From positions 2,946,424-3,010,423 of the forward strand of contig JAHBUP010000001.1 in assembly GCA_019638015.1 (NCBI GenBank): a stretch of DNA of 64,000 bases. Reading direction: 5' to 3'. The first letter of the stretch is position 1. Each line of letters opens with the position of its first letter. Positions 46,578 through 56,473 of this stretch are shown here, piece after piece. Below the pieces are notes generated by a model. It was not told the DNA's origin. It searched no databases and saw only the letters and a program-made list of their open reading frames with translations. The translations under genes and the position numbers were made by a program. Source of the stretch: Melioribacteraceae bacterium (GTDB lineage: Bacteria > Bacteroidota > Ignavibacteria > Ignavibacteriales > Melioribacteraceae).

Positions 46578-46769
46578 ATCGGCTCATTTTGCGTGTCAAA
46601 ATTACGGAGAAAAAATCGGATGGTGAATTAAAAAGATTATTGTTTTTAATTCTTCTAAAAATTACATTGAATCCCAGATTTATACATAGTAGATCAATTT
46701 GTCCGTTGATATACATGGATAGTCTTTAGTAACTAATCCTTTAACCAAATCAAATCATAGTGAGGTTGT

Positions 46770-49703
46770 ATGCAAAAGTCTCTACTATTTTTTTTGTTTC
46801 TTGTATTAAGCATTGGGGTGGTGAATGCTCAAGGAACATTTCGTGTAATGGGTAAGGTAACCGATAAAATCGGCGAACCGCTCATTGGTGCTAACGTTTA
46901 TATTAAAGCGTTAAACACGGGCTCTGCAACAGATGTCGAGGGAAAATATGTTTTTGAAGTTCCCAAAGAGCTTGCAAAAGGGCAAACAGTTGCTCTATCT
47001 GTATCATTTGTAGGATACAAATCGGCAAGCAGCAATATTATACTAACGGGAAATTCTATTTCTCAAAACTTCGAACTGGAAGAGGACATTTTCCAGAGTG
47101 ATGTAGTTGTTGTAACCGGTATCGCTTCCAAAACTTCAAAATCGGTAGCTGAAGTTTCCGTTGGACGCGTTTCGGCATCAGATCTTCAACAGATCAATAC
47201 TTATGGAAGTCTCTCTCAATTAGTTGCCGGAAAAGTAGCAGGTGTTCAGCTTTCAGCCGCGACCGGAAACGTGGGTGGAGGTTGGAGATTCTATGTTAGA
47301 GGCGGCGGCGGGTTAAACGGCGATGGCCAGCCAATTATTTATGTTGATGGTGTACGTATGGATAACCAGGAGGTTATTGGTTATGCAGTAGGCGGACAAG
47401 GAATAAGTACATTAGCCAATTTAAATACTAACGATATTGATAAAATTGAATTCTTGAAAGGACCAGCGGCCGCATCAATGTATGGAGCTAATGGGTCTAA
47501 TGGTGTTGTTTTAATTACTACCAAAACCGGAAAGTTTACCCAACAAGCCGGTTCGGGTATGTCTGTTGATTACAGATTTAATTACGGTTTCAACGATGCA
47601 CTATATGAATATGAAAAGAAAAATTTTGAAACCGCGGATGTAATCAACCGTCAATTCAAAACCGGTCCAATCCGCGAACATTATGTTAACGTTGCCGGTG
47701 GAAATAATACGCTGAGATACTTCTCCTCTTTCGAAAATAGAATGGAAGATGGAATTATGAACGGTACCGCAGGTGATAGAAGTTCTCTCCGTTTAAATTT
47801 GACTTCTATTCCTTCTGAAAGCCTTACTTTTAGATTAAGTACTGGATATGTAAAAAATAAATATGACAGACCAAATAATGATAACATTATCTATGGCGCA
47901 CTTGGAAATACCATTCTTGATTTAAGACCTTTTGGATTTGTAAAAGAGGAAGATATTTACAAGTTCAGTGATAAACATGATATCAGCCAATTTGTTGGTT
48001 CATTAAACATGAATTACAGACCAATTGAAAATTTGGAAGTTAATGCCGGTGTTGGTATTGATAACAGCAGCTGGCGTCAAGTAAGGTTATTTCCCTTTGG
48101 TGTTAATTTTGGCGGTTTAATTACAGCTGGTCAAAAAAGTATATATGAGAGATTCAATACTCAATTAACATACGATTTTAATGCCGCTTATAATTATGAA
48201 CTATTTGACATGATCGATGTTAGATCAACTATTGGTACTCAATTCTTTGATCGTACTAACAAATCAACAAACGTTTTAGGTGAACAATTTACTTCAAACC
48301 TAATTACAACTTTAGGCGCCGCAGGTAAAATTTCCGGTTACGGTGAAGGTTTCAGTCATCAAAGAGATGGCGGTATTTATACCGAGCATGCATTGAGCTA
48401 TCAAGATCAATACTTCTTAACATTAGGTATCAGAAGAGATTATGCAAGTTCATTCGGTAAAAATGCACCTGCAATAACCTATCCAAAAGCAAGTATTGCT
48501 GTTAGAATGGATAAATACGATTTCACCCCTTCTTTCTTCCAATTATTAAAATTAAGAGCTGCATATGGCGAAAGCGGTGTACTTCCTGGTTCGCTTGATG
48601 GTATTCCACTATTATATGCCGCTGAAGCCGGCGGATATGGAGCTGGTGCAGTTGTATCTGTAATTGGTAATCCTGAAATTCAACCTGAAAGAGTTAAAGA
48701 AGTTGAACTTGGTTTCGACGCCGAATTCTTTAACGATTTCTCATTAGAATTTACTTATTACATTCAGAAGGCTACAAATTCAATTGTTGGAAAAGTTAAT
48801 CCACCATCAACAGGTTTAACAGCTTCAACACAACCATTTAACGTTGGTGCGGTTGATGCATCCGGTTTTGAAACATTATTACAATATTCTCCATTCAGAA
48901 CTGTTGATTATGCTCTTAACCTCAGTTTAATTTGGAATTACCAAACTAATGAAGTAAAAGATATGGGAGGCGCTCAGCCAATTTATAGCGTTAATAATAC
49001 TATACAAGTTGGAATGCCCAAATTCCAATTCCATACTTTTAATTCAACAGGCGCACGTTACGACGCAAATGGTAAATACATTGGATCAACTCAATCGGCT
49101 ACAAGAGTTGATTTAGGTAACCCAATCCCAAATCATACAGGTTCATTCACACTTAATTTCAAATTCTTGAAGAACTTTAACTTGTATGCTTTCACAGAAT
49201 GGGCAATTGGAAACAAAATATTTAATAACACTCAATTATTTGCAAATAGAAGAGGAAACGGAACTGAGTATAATGAAATGAATGCTCTTCTTGGCTTGAA
49301 TCCAATTGTTTCAGCAAATGCTACATTAGGACTTCCAAGTTCGAATCCAAATGTAACTCCATTAACTCCTGGTACCGCAGAATACAAAGAAGTTGCTGAA
49401 AAATTTGCAAAACTAGATTGGAGATATGCAGGTAACTACATTGAAGATGCCGATTATCTAATTATCCGCGAAGTTAGTTTAAGTTACGACTTTACTGATA
49501 TGCTCCAAGAATTCGATATCACAAAATATACTAAGAGTATTGCTCTTGGTGTTTCAGTAAGAAATCTTGCCCGCTTCACCAAATATTCGGGTGCGGATGT
49601 TGAATTAAACTACACAGGTTCACGTACAATAGCCAGAGGAAATGACTTCTTGACTCTACAAACTCCGAGAACAGTCAACCTTTGGGTTAGATTAGGATTA
49701 TAA
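46770..49703 (+). CDS. SusC/RagA-like TonB-linked outer-membrane receptor
   Basis: The 977-residue protein has a signal peptide (cleavage near VNAQG), a carboxypeptidase-regulatory-like domain (about 24-105), and a SusC-type plug recognised by VVVTGIA, VRGGGGLNGDGQPIIYVDGVRM and IEFLKGPAAASMYGANGSNGVVLITTK. A large barrel follows, ending in RLGL. It works with the SusD-like lipoprotein encoded 15 bases downstream to take up a macromolecule or peptide. No glycoside hydrolase, peptidase or sigma/anti-sigma pair flanks the pair, so the substrate is unknown. The TonB box region is not clearly separated from the N-terminal domain. Confidence 0.93.
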   Translation: MQKSLLFFLFLVLSIGVVNAQGTFRVMGKVTDKIGEPLIGANVYIKALNTGSATDVEGKYVFEVPKELAKGQTVALSVSFVGYKSASSNIILTGNSISQNFELEEDIFQSDVVVVTGIASKTSKSVAEVSVGRVSASDLQQINTYGSLSQLVAGKVAGVQLSAATGNVGGGWRFYVRGGGGLNGDGQPIIYVDGVRMDNQEVIGYAVGGQGISTLANLNTNDIDKIEFLKGPAAASMYGANGSNGVVLITTKTGKFTQQAGSGMSVDYRFNYGFNDALYEYEKKNFETADVINRQFKTGPIREHYVNVAGGNNTLRYFSSFENRMEDGIMNGTAGDRSSLRLNLTSIPSESLTFRLSTGYVKNKYDRPNNDNIIYGALGNTILDLRPFGFVKEEDIYKFSDKHDISQFVGSLNMNYRPIENLEVNAGVGIDNSSWRQVRLFPFGVNFGGLITAGQKSIYERFNTQLTYDFNAAYNYELFDMIDVRSTIGTQFFDRTNKSTNVLGEQFTSNLITTLGAAGKISGYGEGFSHQRDGGIYTEHALSYQDQYFLTLGIRRDYASSFGKNAPAITYPKASIAVRMDKYDFTPSFFQLLKLRAAYGESGVLPGSLDGIPLLYAAEAGGYGAGAVVSVIGNPEIQPERVKEVELGFDAEFFNDFSLEFTYYIQKATNSIVGKVNPPSTGLTASTQPFNVGAVDASGFETLLQYSPFRTVDYALNLSLIWNYQTNEVKDMGGAQPIYSVNNTIQVGMPKFQFHTFNSTGARYDANGKYIGSTQSATRVDLGNPIPNHTGSFTLNFKFLKNFNLYAFTEWAIGNKIFNNTQLFANRRGNGTEYNEMNALLGLNPIVSANATLGLPSSNPNVTPLTPGTAEYKEVAEKFAKLDWRYAGNYIEDADYLIIREVSLSYDFTDMLQEFDITKYTKSIALGVSVRNLARFTKYSGADVELNYTGSRTIARGNDFLTLQTPRTVNLWVRLGL

Positions 49704-49718
49704 GAGGAGAACCATACT

Positions 49719-50930
49719 ATGAAAAAATATAAATTATTATTACTTCTTCCTTTACTCTTTTTCTTCGTTATCTCTTGCGAAGATTATGTTAATGAAGTTG
49801 ATCCTGTTATCGATTTAGCGCAAGATGATTTATTGAACACAGAAGCTCAAATGGATTTCCTCGCAAAAGGAGTTCAACAACGATTTTCAACAACTGCTAG
49901 TCAATTAGCTTGTTTAATGGATCTTCAGTCAGACGCAATGATCTATACAGGCAAAATTGCTACCGCAAGCTTTCCTACATTCCAGGAAATCGATGAAGGC
50001 TTAATACTCGGAGATAATGCTACAGTTACTGGTGTATTTCAGTCCGTTGGTCAATTAAGAAAATATGCCGATGATCTTGTAGAGAGAGTTGGAAAAGTTA
50101 ACTTTTCAGATCCAGCAAAGAAAGTTAATCCTCTTTATGTAGGATATCTCTATGGTGGTATTGCAAGATACTATATGGCAGTTGCATTCGGCTTAAACAA
50201 AAATGAACCTGGTGGAGTAATTGACGCTGGTCCATTCATTCCTCAAGCCGCCTTGTTAGATCAAGCTGTCGCTAAAATGAAGGAAGCTTTGAATGTTCAA
50301 ACTAATGCAGCTCTAAAGAGAGTTGTTAACTCCATGATTGCTAAAGTTTATTTAGCAAAGAAAGACTATGCTAATGCAGCTACATATGCTGCAGCAGGTA
50401 TGGCAAAGGGAGATGCTCCATTCCAGGCTCTTAATAATGATGTTTATAATATTTATTTCTGGGGCTTTGCCGGTGCCGGACGTGTACAGATTGCTGTTAA
50501 TTCCCGGTTTAATGATTATGTTGTCGCGGATCCAAAAGAAGCCGCAAGAATTAAACTTGGTACTGTAAAAGGTACTGATAACTTAACTTATTATTGGCAG
50601 AACAAATACCCTGAAAAGAGTAATCATTTTCCTGTTATGACATGGCAAGAGAATAACCTTATGATAGCTGAATGTAACTTAAGAGGTGCCGGTGCGGGTA
50701 ATGCACTTGCTCTTGTTAATGAAGTTAGAGCTGCATACTCAATTGATGCTTTAGCTACTATTGATCTTGCTGGAATTATGGTTGAACGCGATAAAGAATT
50801 ATTCGTTCAAGGTAACAGATTAGTTGATCAGCACAGAACAGGTACATGGCATATAGCAGCAGATGTTTGGAGATATATGCCTATTCCAAGAAGTGAAAGA
50901 AATGGAAATCCAAATCTTCCAACTTTGTAA
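49719..50930 (+). CDS. SusD/RagB-like substrate-binding lipoprotein
   Basis: The 403-residue protein has a lipoprotein signal ending FVISC (C20) and a helical TPR-rich fold typical of SusD proteins. Recognisable phrases include YVGYLYGGIARYYMA, MIAKVYLAKKDYANAATYAAAG and the C-terminal VERDKELFVQGNRLVDQHRTGTW and YMPIPRSERNGNPNL, which match RagB/SusD C-termini. It is shorter than the common 500-600 residue SusD, so the variable loop region is reduced. It is co-transcribed with the upstream SusC gene and followed by a strong terminator. Confidence 0.9.
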   Translation: MKKYKLLLLLPLLFFFVISCEDYVNEVDPVIDLAQDDLLNTEAQMDFLAKGVQQRFSTTASQLACLMDLQSDAMIYTGKIATASFPTFQEIDEGLILGDNATVTGVFQSVGQLRKYADDLVERVGKVNFSDPAKKVNPLYVGYLYGGIARYYMAVAFGLNKNEPGGVIDAGPFIPQAALLDQAVAKMKEALNVQTNAALKRVVNSMIAKVYLAKKDYANAATYAAAGMAKGDAPFQALNNDVYNIYFWGFAGAGRVQIAVNSRFNDYVVADPKEAARIKLGTVKGTDNLTYYWQNKYPEKSNHFPVMTWQENNLMIAECNLRGAGAGNALALVNEVRAAYSIDALATIDLAGIMVERDKELFVQGNRLVDQHRTGTWHIAADVWRYMPIPRSERNGNPNLPTL

Positions 50931-50950
50931 TTAATATGCTTTGAAGATTA

Positions 50951-50982
50951 AAAGCTGCCCTCAATGGGCAGCTTTTTTTTTT
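50951..50982 (+). terminator. Terminator of the SusC/SusD operon
   Basis: AAAGCTGCCC / GGGCAGCTTT with loop TCAAT is followed by ten T. It lies 20 bases beyond the SusD stop codon and overlaps the region where the convergent gene ends. Confidence 0.93.
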
Positions 50983-50983
50983 G

Positions 50984-51730
50984 CTAAAAATTGGTGATGA
51001 AATTAACTGTGTAGTGGGAGGGCATATTTGGTTTGCTGGAATATCCGATGAAGAAAGAAACATCATTCTGAGAACTAAGATTTTTATTATAACGGCTTAC
51101 TAATCTAACCGCGTTAATTGCGCTGATAACCCGGTTTAATACCAATGCACCAACAACAAAACGAACATTATTATATGCTTGTTCGCTCGAAGACCACATT
51201 TCACGATATTCTCTTCTTGTATCAGAATTTTTCCAATCCCAGTAATGTGTATTGAGATTGTAAACCCCATTATAATTTCGTTGCAATTCCTGCGCTTTAT
51301 TAAAATCCTCAATGCTCTGATAAATGCTGATATTCGCGTAATACTCTTCATCTTTATTGTATAAATTTACACCGCCTCTCGATTCAGCGAACGACATGTA
51401 ATTATCCTTTTTCCAGGCGCCGTATAAATTAAAACCAGTAAATGTACCCCAGAGTGCCGCATCAGCAATTGTGTAATGCATGCCGCTCGAGTAACTCTCG
51501 GCATATAACTCGCCCATTCCGGGTAACAAAAAAGAATAAAGAATCGCCAATCCTGCATTCTTTTTCCCCGGTAATTCTGTTCCAATTAATTGATGTGAAA
51601 AAGATAGAGTTTCCTCATTCAGATTATTTAAAGCAATTTCTTGGTTTAACTCGAAAAGATTTTTAAGATCATCTTTTTGGGAAAAAACGACTGATGATAA
51701 AATCAATAACACAACTAGTATTTTTTGCAT
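50984..51730 (-). CDS. Exported DUF5683-like protein
   Basis: The 248-residue protein has a signal peptide (1-17) and a segment ILYSFLLPGMGELYAESYSSG that resembles the LPGxGQxY start of DUF5683 proteins. Hydrophobic stretches follow at about 86-103 and 186-205. The rest is rich in Y, N and W. I assign no function. It ends directly at the SusCD terminator and starts 2 bases after mtaB, so it is probably in the mtaB transcript. Confidence 0.55.
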   Translation of the reverse strand: MQKILVVLLILSSVVFSQKDDLKNLFELNQEIALNNLNEETLSFSHQLIGTELPGKKNAGLAILYSFLLPGMGELYAESYSSGMHYTIADAALWGTFTGFNLYGAWKKDNYMSFAESRGGVNLYNKDEEYYANISIYQSIEDFNKAQELQRNYNGVYNLNTHYWDWKNSDTRREYREMWSSSEQAYNNVRFVVGALVLNRVISAINAVRLVSRYNKNLSSQNDVSFFIGYSSKPNMPSHYTVNFITNF

Positions 51731-51732
51731 AA

Positions 51733-53055
51733 TTAACCCGCCGATTTAATTTGTAATGAGTTCATATTTAGTAATTCAGCAGTACAAATATTATCATCAA
51801 TCCCCTTTATTTTAATTTTTGTAAATGTATTTATCAGATCCGGATTGTAGGGGTATTTAATCCTAACATAATTAGAAGTAAACCCTCTCATCCATCCGTC
51901 ATGATTTTCATGTTCGAACAATACATCCAGTTCAGCATTTATCATCGATTGATAAAAATAATTTCTTTTCTTCTCACTTAAAATTCTGAGCATATTATTT
52001 CTTCTTTTTCTCTCAACTACATCAACTTTGCCTTCAATTTCTAAAGCTTTTGTGTTTGGTCTTTCCGAGTATGTAAAAACATGCAAATAAGAAACAGGTA
52101 GTTTATTTAAGAAATTATAAGTATCCAAAAAATCGGTTTCAGTTTCACCCGGTGAGCCAACAATTACATCAACTCCAATTCCGGCATAATCAATCTTTTC
52201 ATTCACTTTAAAGATAAGATTTTCATAATCACCAACCCTATATCGTCTCTGCATCAATTTCAGAACTTTATCACTTCCGCTTTGCAGCGGAATATGGAAA
52301 TGGTTACAGATACGGGAATCCCCGGCAACCAGATCAATTATTTCATCGGTCAGTAAGTTAGGTTCAATTGAACTAATTCTTATTCTGTATTCACCATTTA
52401 TCCGAACTATGGAATTTAATAATGAATAAAAATTGCTCTGCACGGATTTTCCATAATCGCCAACATTCACGCCGGTTAAAATAATTTCCTTATAACCTGA
52501 ATCGAGTAATTTTTTAAATTGGTCAATAATTAATTCATGTTCAGCGCTCCGGCTTTTTCCACGAGCTAAAGGGATAGTACAAAATGAACATTTATAATCG
52601 CATCCATCCTGTATCTTTAAAAAAGCGCGGGTTCTGCTGTCTGTGTCAGTTGAAAATGAAAGATTAAATGCATTCAACTCTTCTGTTGGTGAAACATGAA
52701 TACATGACAGTTTATTTTTCTCAAAAGAATTTATAAAAGAAAAAATGTTAAATTTTTCGTCACTTCCCACAATCAGATCAACACCCTCAATATCGGCAAT
52801 TTCATCAGGACGCAATTGTGCGTAGCATCCAGTTACTATAATAAATGCTTCGGGATTATTTTTTAGTGCTCTTCGAACAATTTGCCTGCAATCTTTCTCA
52901 GCATTCTCGGTTACTGTACATGTATTTATTACGTAAACGTCAGCTTTAGAATCATAATCAATAATCTCAAATCCATTTTCCTTGAATTGAGTTCCAATGG
53001 CTGATGTTTCTGAATAATTTAATTTACAACCTAATGTATAGAATGCCGCTTTCAT
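51733..53055 (-). CDS. mtaB: tRNA t6A37 methylthiotransferase
   Basis: MtaB inserts a methylthio group into t6A37 of tRNAs. It is a radical-SAM enzyme: the CxxxCxxC motif is C152, C156 and C159 (DGCDYKCSFC), and the second [4Fe-4S] cluster has N-terminal cysteines C10, C46 and C77. A TRAM-like domain lies at the C-terminus. The 440-residue length and the FYTLGCKLNYSE start distinguish MtaB from MiaB and RimO. It is on the minus strand after rpsA, separated by a hairpin. Confidence 0.93.
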   Translation of the reverse strand: MKAAFYTLGCKLNYSETSAIGTQFKENGFEIIDYDSKADVYVINTCTVTENAEKDCRQIVRRALKNNPEAFIIVTGCYAQLRPDEIADIEGVDLIVGSDEKFNIFSFINSFEKNKLSCIHVSPTEELNAFNLSFSTDTDSRTRAFLKIQDGCDYKCSFCTIPLARGKSRSAEHELIIDQFKKLLDSGYKEIILTGVNVGDYGKSVQSNFYSLLNSIVRINGEYRIRISSIEPNLLTDEIIDLVAGDSRICNHFHIPLQSGSDKVLKLMQRRYRVGDYENLIFKVNEKIDYAGIGVDVIVGSPGETETDFLDTYNFLNKLPVSYLHVFTYSERPNTKALEIEGKVDVVERKRRNNMLRILSEKKRNYFYQSMINAELDVLFEHENHDGWMRGFTSNYVRIKYPYNPDLINTFTKIKIKGIDDNICTAELLNMNSLQIKSAG

Positions 53056-53095
53056 AAAAATTGTTTCTTACTTTCGAATAATGTTAATATTAATA

Positions 53096-53154
53096 TATAA
53101 AATAAGGGCTGTATCTAATTCAAATGTACAAACAATCTTGAATAAATACAGCCC
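53096..53154 (-). terminator. Hairpin between rpsA and mtaB
   Basis: On the minus strand GGGCTGTAT and ATACAGCCC form a 9-bp stem, with an inner TTCAA / TTGAA stem in the loop, followed by TTATTTTAT. It probably ends most rpsA transcripts. Confidence 0.65.
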
Positions 53155-53202
53155 GAATATTTTAGCTCAATTTAGTAATTTGCTTTTTATTGCATTACTA
53201 AA

Positions 53203-55023
53203 TTAATTATTATCTGCTGGAGTATTTGGAATCATAACCGCAGGACTTTTATCATCATAAAGATTAAAATCGGAAGAGTCGAATTTACCTGCATCAGCTT
53301 GTCTAATATCGGCAACAGATACTTTTTCTAATTTATATGTACTTATAAATTGAACAATATCCTCATCCGATTTATCCTGTAATGCGGCAATTGCGCTCAA
53401 TACAATTTTCTTATTCTCTTTATCGAACTCAACAACCTTCAATTCTAATTTAGTACCTAATGGGAAACAGAATGATAGGTTCTTAATCTTTGAGGTTGAT
53501 AATTGAGTAGCTGGAATAAAACCATCAACATTTAATGGTAATTCAGCAATCAATCCTTTTTCGATAACTCGAACAATTTTTCCTTCAGATGTTTTGCCTA
53601 CAGCGTATTCTTTCTCAAAATTATCCCAAGGATTAGGGTTAATTTGTTTGTGGCCTAGAGAAATTTTTCTTGATTCGGTATCAACGCCCAATACAACAAC
53701 ATCAATTTTTTCCCCTTTCTTAATTACTTCACCGGGGTGTCTAATTTTCTTTGTCCATGATAAATCGGAGATATGTACTAATCCATCAATTCCAGGCTCA
53801 AGTTCTACGAAAACTCCAAAGTTGGTTAAGTTGCGGGCAATACCTGAATGCTGTGAACCAACGGGATATTTACCCAATAAATCTTGCCATGGATCAGGTG
53901 TTAACTGTTTCATGCCGAGGGAAATTTTCTTCTCACCTTTATCAAGACTTAAAATAACCGCTTCAACTACTTGTCCCATTGAAACAAATTGAGAGGGATG
54001 ACTGATATGTTGAGTCCAGCTCATTTCTGAAATATGAATTAAACCTTCAATACCTTTTTCAATTTCGATGAATGCGCCGTAATCTGTTAGAGAAACTACG
54101 CGTCCAGAAACTTTATCGTTGAGTTTATATTTCTCTTCAATTTTTTCCCATGGATGAGGTAATAATTGTTTTAAGCTAAGAGAAATTCTCTTTCTTTCTT
54201 TTTCGAAATCGGTAACAACCACTTTAATTTTTTCATCAAGTCGAACAACTTCACTCGGGTGATTAATTCTGCCCCAGCTAAGGTCTGTAATATGAATTAA
54301 ACCATCTACGCCGCCTAAATCGATAAACACGCCGAAATCTGTAATAGCTTTAACTGTACCTTCAAGAATTTGGCCTTTTTCAAGTTTATCAAGAATTTCT
54401 TTACGCTGATCGGAAATTGTTTCTTCAATAAGCACTTTATGTGAAACCACAATATTTTCGGTTGGTATATTAACTTTAACAATTTTGAAATCCATAGTTT
54501 GACCAACAAAAGCATCGAAGTCGCGAACCGGGCGAATATCAATCTGTGAACCAGGTAAGAAAGCTTCAATTCCCATTAAGTCAACAACCATTCCACCTTT
54601 AATTCTCTTAAGAATTTTCCCAACAATAATTTTCTCATTTTCGAAAGCATCCATAATTCTGCTCCAGATCTTGAGGAAATCGGCTCTTTTCTTAGATAGA
54701 ACTAAATTACCATCTTCATCTTCAACGCTTTCAATTACCACATCAATAGTATCACCAATTTTAATTTCTTCAGTAGCGTTAAATTCAGATTTAGAAATAG
54801 TGCCGTCAGATTTAAAACCAACATCCACGACAACGTTATCAGCATTAATACCAACGATTCTTCCGGCAATTATTTCGCCTTCTTTAATATCGCGAAATGA
54901 CTCCGAATATAATTTAGAAAGCTGTTCCATTTCTTCTGGAGTATACTCATCACTATTAATGAACTTGCCTTCTGTTACGATAGTAGCAACTTTTTTGATA
55001 CTATCTTTTCTTCTATCGGACAT
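53203..55023 (-). CDS. rpsA: 30S ribosomal protein S1
   Basis: The 606-residue protein has six S1 RNA-binding domains in tandem from about residue 50 to 550, with repeated [20 protein letters not shown]-like segments, which is the standard architecture. S1 brings mRNA to the 30S subunit. The AGGAGG ribosome binding site at 55028-55033 is the strongest in the window. A hairpin in the 97-base gap after cmk may contribute to autoregulation. The order cmk-rpsA is common in bacteria. Confidence 0.95.
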   Translation of the reverse strand: [606 protein letters not shown]

Positions 55024-55062
55024 TTGTCCTCCTAATTAAAAAATACACCGCTTTGAATTTAT

Positions 55063-55120
55063 GCCATCAATAAGTTCAAGGCAGCAGTTATTTAGTTGTA
55101 CATTAGTTTTTTCTGATGGC
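55063..55120 (-). repeat. Inverted repeat in the cmk-rpsA gap
   Basis: GCCATCA at 55063-55069 pairs with TGATGGC at 55114-55120, ending exactly at the cmk stop. On the minus strand it would form a stem with a 44-base loop just ahead of the rpsA ribosome binding site. It could be a leader structure for S1 autoregulation. Confidence 0.35.
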
Positions 55121-55798
55121 TTACAAGTTTCCTAATTTCTCTTGAACTTTATTATATAAAATTTCTAAATCCTGTTCAGGAGTTAATCCGGTATTATCAA
55201 AAAGGATTGCATCTTCCGCCTGTTTTAACGGCGATACTTCTCTGCCGCTATCAATCCTATCTCTTTTTTCGAGATTACTTTTTACTTCTTCAATTGTTAT
55301 ATCAATATTTTTCTTTTGATACTCTAAAAATCTTCTTTTCGCTCTTTCATCAATTGATGCCGTAATAAAAAATTTTATATCAGCATTGGGAAATACAACC
55401 GTTGTAACATCTCTTCCTTCGGTAACAATACTTCCCTGTTCCCCTATATTTTTCTGAATTTTAACCATTTCAGATCTGACTTCCGGAATTGTACTTACTT
55501 CACTAACCTTAGAGTTAACCTCAGCCGACCGAATTTGCTCTGTTACCTCTTCATCATTAGCGAAGACGCGTGTAACACCATTTTCATATTTTAATTTGAG
55601 AGTTACAGATCGGGCAATCTCAATAATTTTTTCAGGCTGATCAATAGAATTATCTCTGAGGGCACAATAGGTTATTGCGCGATACATAGCGCCTGTATCT
55701 AAATAAATATAACCCAGCTTTGAGGCAAGATTTTTTGCGGCTGTACTCTTCCCCGATCCTGCAGGACCGTCTATTGCTATAATTATCTTTTTTGACAT
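55121..55798 (-). CDS. cmk: Cytidylate kinase
   Basis: CMP/dCMP kinase of nucleotide metabolism. The P-loop IDGPAGSGKST at residues 8-18, the LDTGAMYRAIT segment, the TEGRDVTTVVFPNA substrate-binding region and the DRIDSGREVSPLKQAEDAILFD near 180-200 are diagnostic. The 225-residue length is usual. It is followed by rpsA 97 bases downstream. Repeats lie in its 5' flank. Confidence 0.95.
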   Translation of the reverse strand: MSKKIIIAIDGPAGSGKSTAAKNLASKLGYIYLDTGAMYRAITYCALRDNSIDQPEKIIEIARSVTLKLKYENGVTRVFANDEEVTEQIRSAEVNSKVSEVSTIPEVRSEMVKIQKNIGEQGSIVTEGRDVTTVVFPNADIKFFITASIDERAKRRFLEYQKKNIDITIEEVKSNLEKRDRIDSGREVSPLKQAEDAILFDNTGLTPEQDLEILYNKVQEKLGNL

Positions 55799-55814
55799 AG
55801 GCTTGCAAAAATAT

Positions 55815-55876
55815 GTAATAGAACGATTTACCGCAAATTCTATTACAAAATAACCCCATTTATCGGAACGATTTAC
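55815..55876 (-). repeat. Inverted and direct repeats upstream of cmk
   Basis: A perfect 9-bp inverted repeat GTAATAGAA / TTCTATTAC (55815-55823 and 55838-55846) has a 14-base spacer. An 11-base direct repeat GAACGATTTAC occurs at 55821-55831 and 55866-55876, so one copy straddles the hairpin. These lie between the receiver-domain gene and cmk, 17 to 78 bases upstream of the cmk start, and may be an operator or a structured leader. Confidence 0.6.
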
Positions 55877-55897
55877 AACTTAAATTTAAATATTTTA

Positions 55898-56257
55898 TTA
55901 TTCGTATCTAAGTAATTCACTAAGTAATTTTTCGTTTTCAACGGGCTTTCGTAAAAATCTTGTTGCCCCAGCCTGCATGGCTGAAATTTCATCTTTTTTA
56001 AATGCATGAGCAGTTATAACAATAATGGGGGTTAACGAATATTTTTCGGTAGCCCTCAGCTCCTTTATAATTTGAATACCATCTTTTTCACTTTTTAAAG
56101 AGATATCAACGATGAAAACATCAATACTGTTATTTCTTATAACCTCTGTAACTTCTTCACCATCTTTTGCCCTTAGTATGTTAAAATGATTTCTCAGAAC
56201 GAGGGAAAAGATATCAACTATCATCTCCTCATCCTCTATAATCAATAGTGTTTTCAA
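55898..56257 (-). CDS. Single-domain response regulator
   Basis: The 119-residue protein is a receiver domain alone: acidic pair E8/D9, phospho-acceptor aspartate in FIVDISL (about D51), the threonine in VITAHA and the lysine in LRKPVEN. There is no output domain. It may act as a phosphate shuttle or bind a protein target. The nearest kinase is the large NtrY-like gene more than 30 kb away, and no kinase is adjacent, so partnership is unknown. It is followed by cmk after about 100 bases containing repeats. Confidence 0.9.
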   Translation of the reverse strand: MKTLLIIEDEEMIVDIFSLVLRNHFNILRAKDGEEVTEVIRNNSIDVFIVDISLKSEKDGIQIIKELRATEKYSLTPIIVITAHAFKKDEISAMQAGATRFLRKPVENEKLLSELLRYE

Positions 56258-56473
56258 TTTATCACTCGTTCAAATTCGTATATTTTTTATGTTTTATTAT
56301 ACTTTATACTCCCCCGTATCTTCACCCTTTTTCACTTATTTGTATTATTGAATAAATTACAAATAGCGATTAACCTGATTTTCCCTTCCCTATTATTCAT
56401 AAAAAAAAGATTGAAGTCAAACTATTTGTTGCGAAAGGAAGATTTATATATGAAGGAAATTGGGAGAGGATAA

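Noticed and set aside
53594..53992. 132-codon plus-strand frame opposite rpsA
   Set aside because: Antisense of S1 repeats, which lack stops in this frame because of codon preference.
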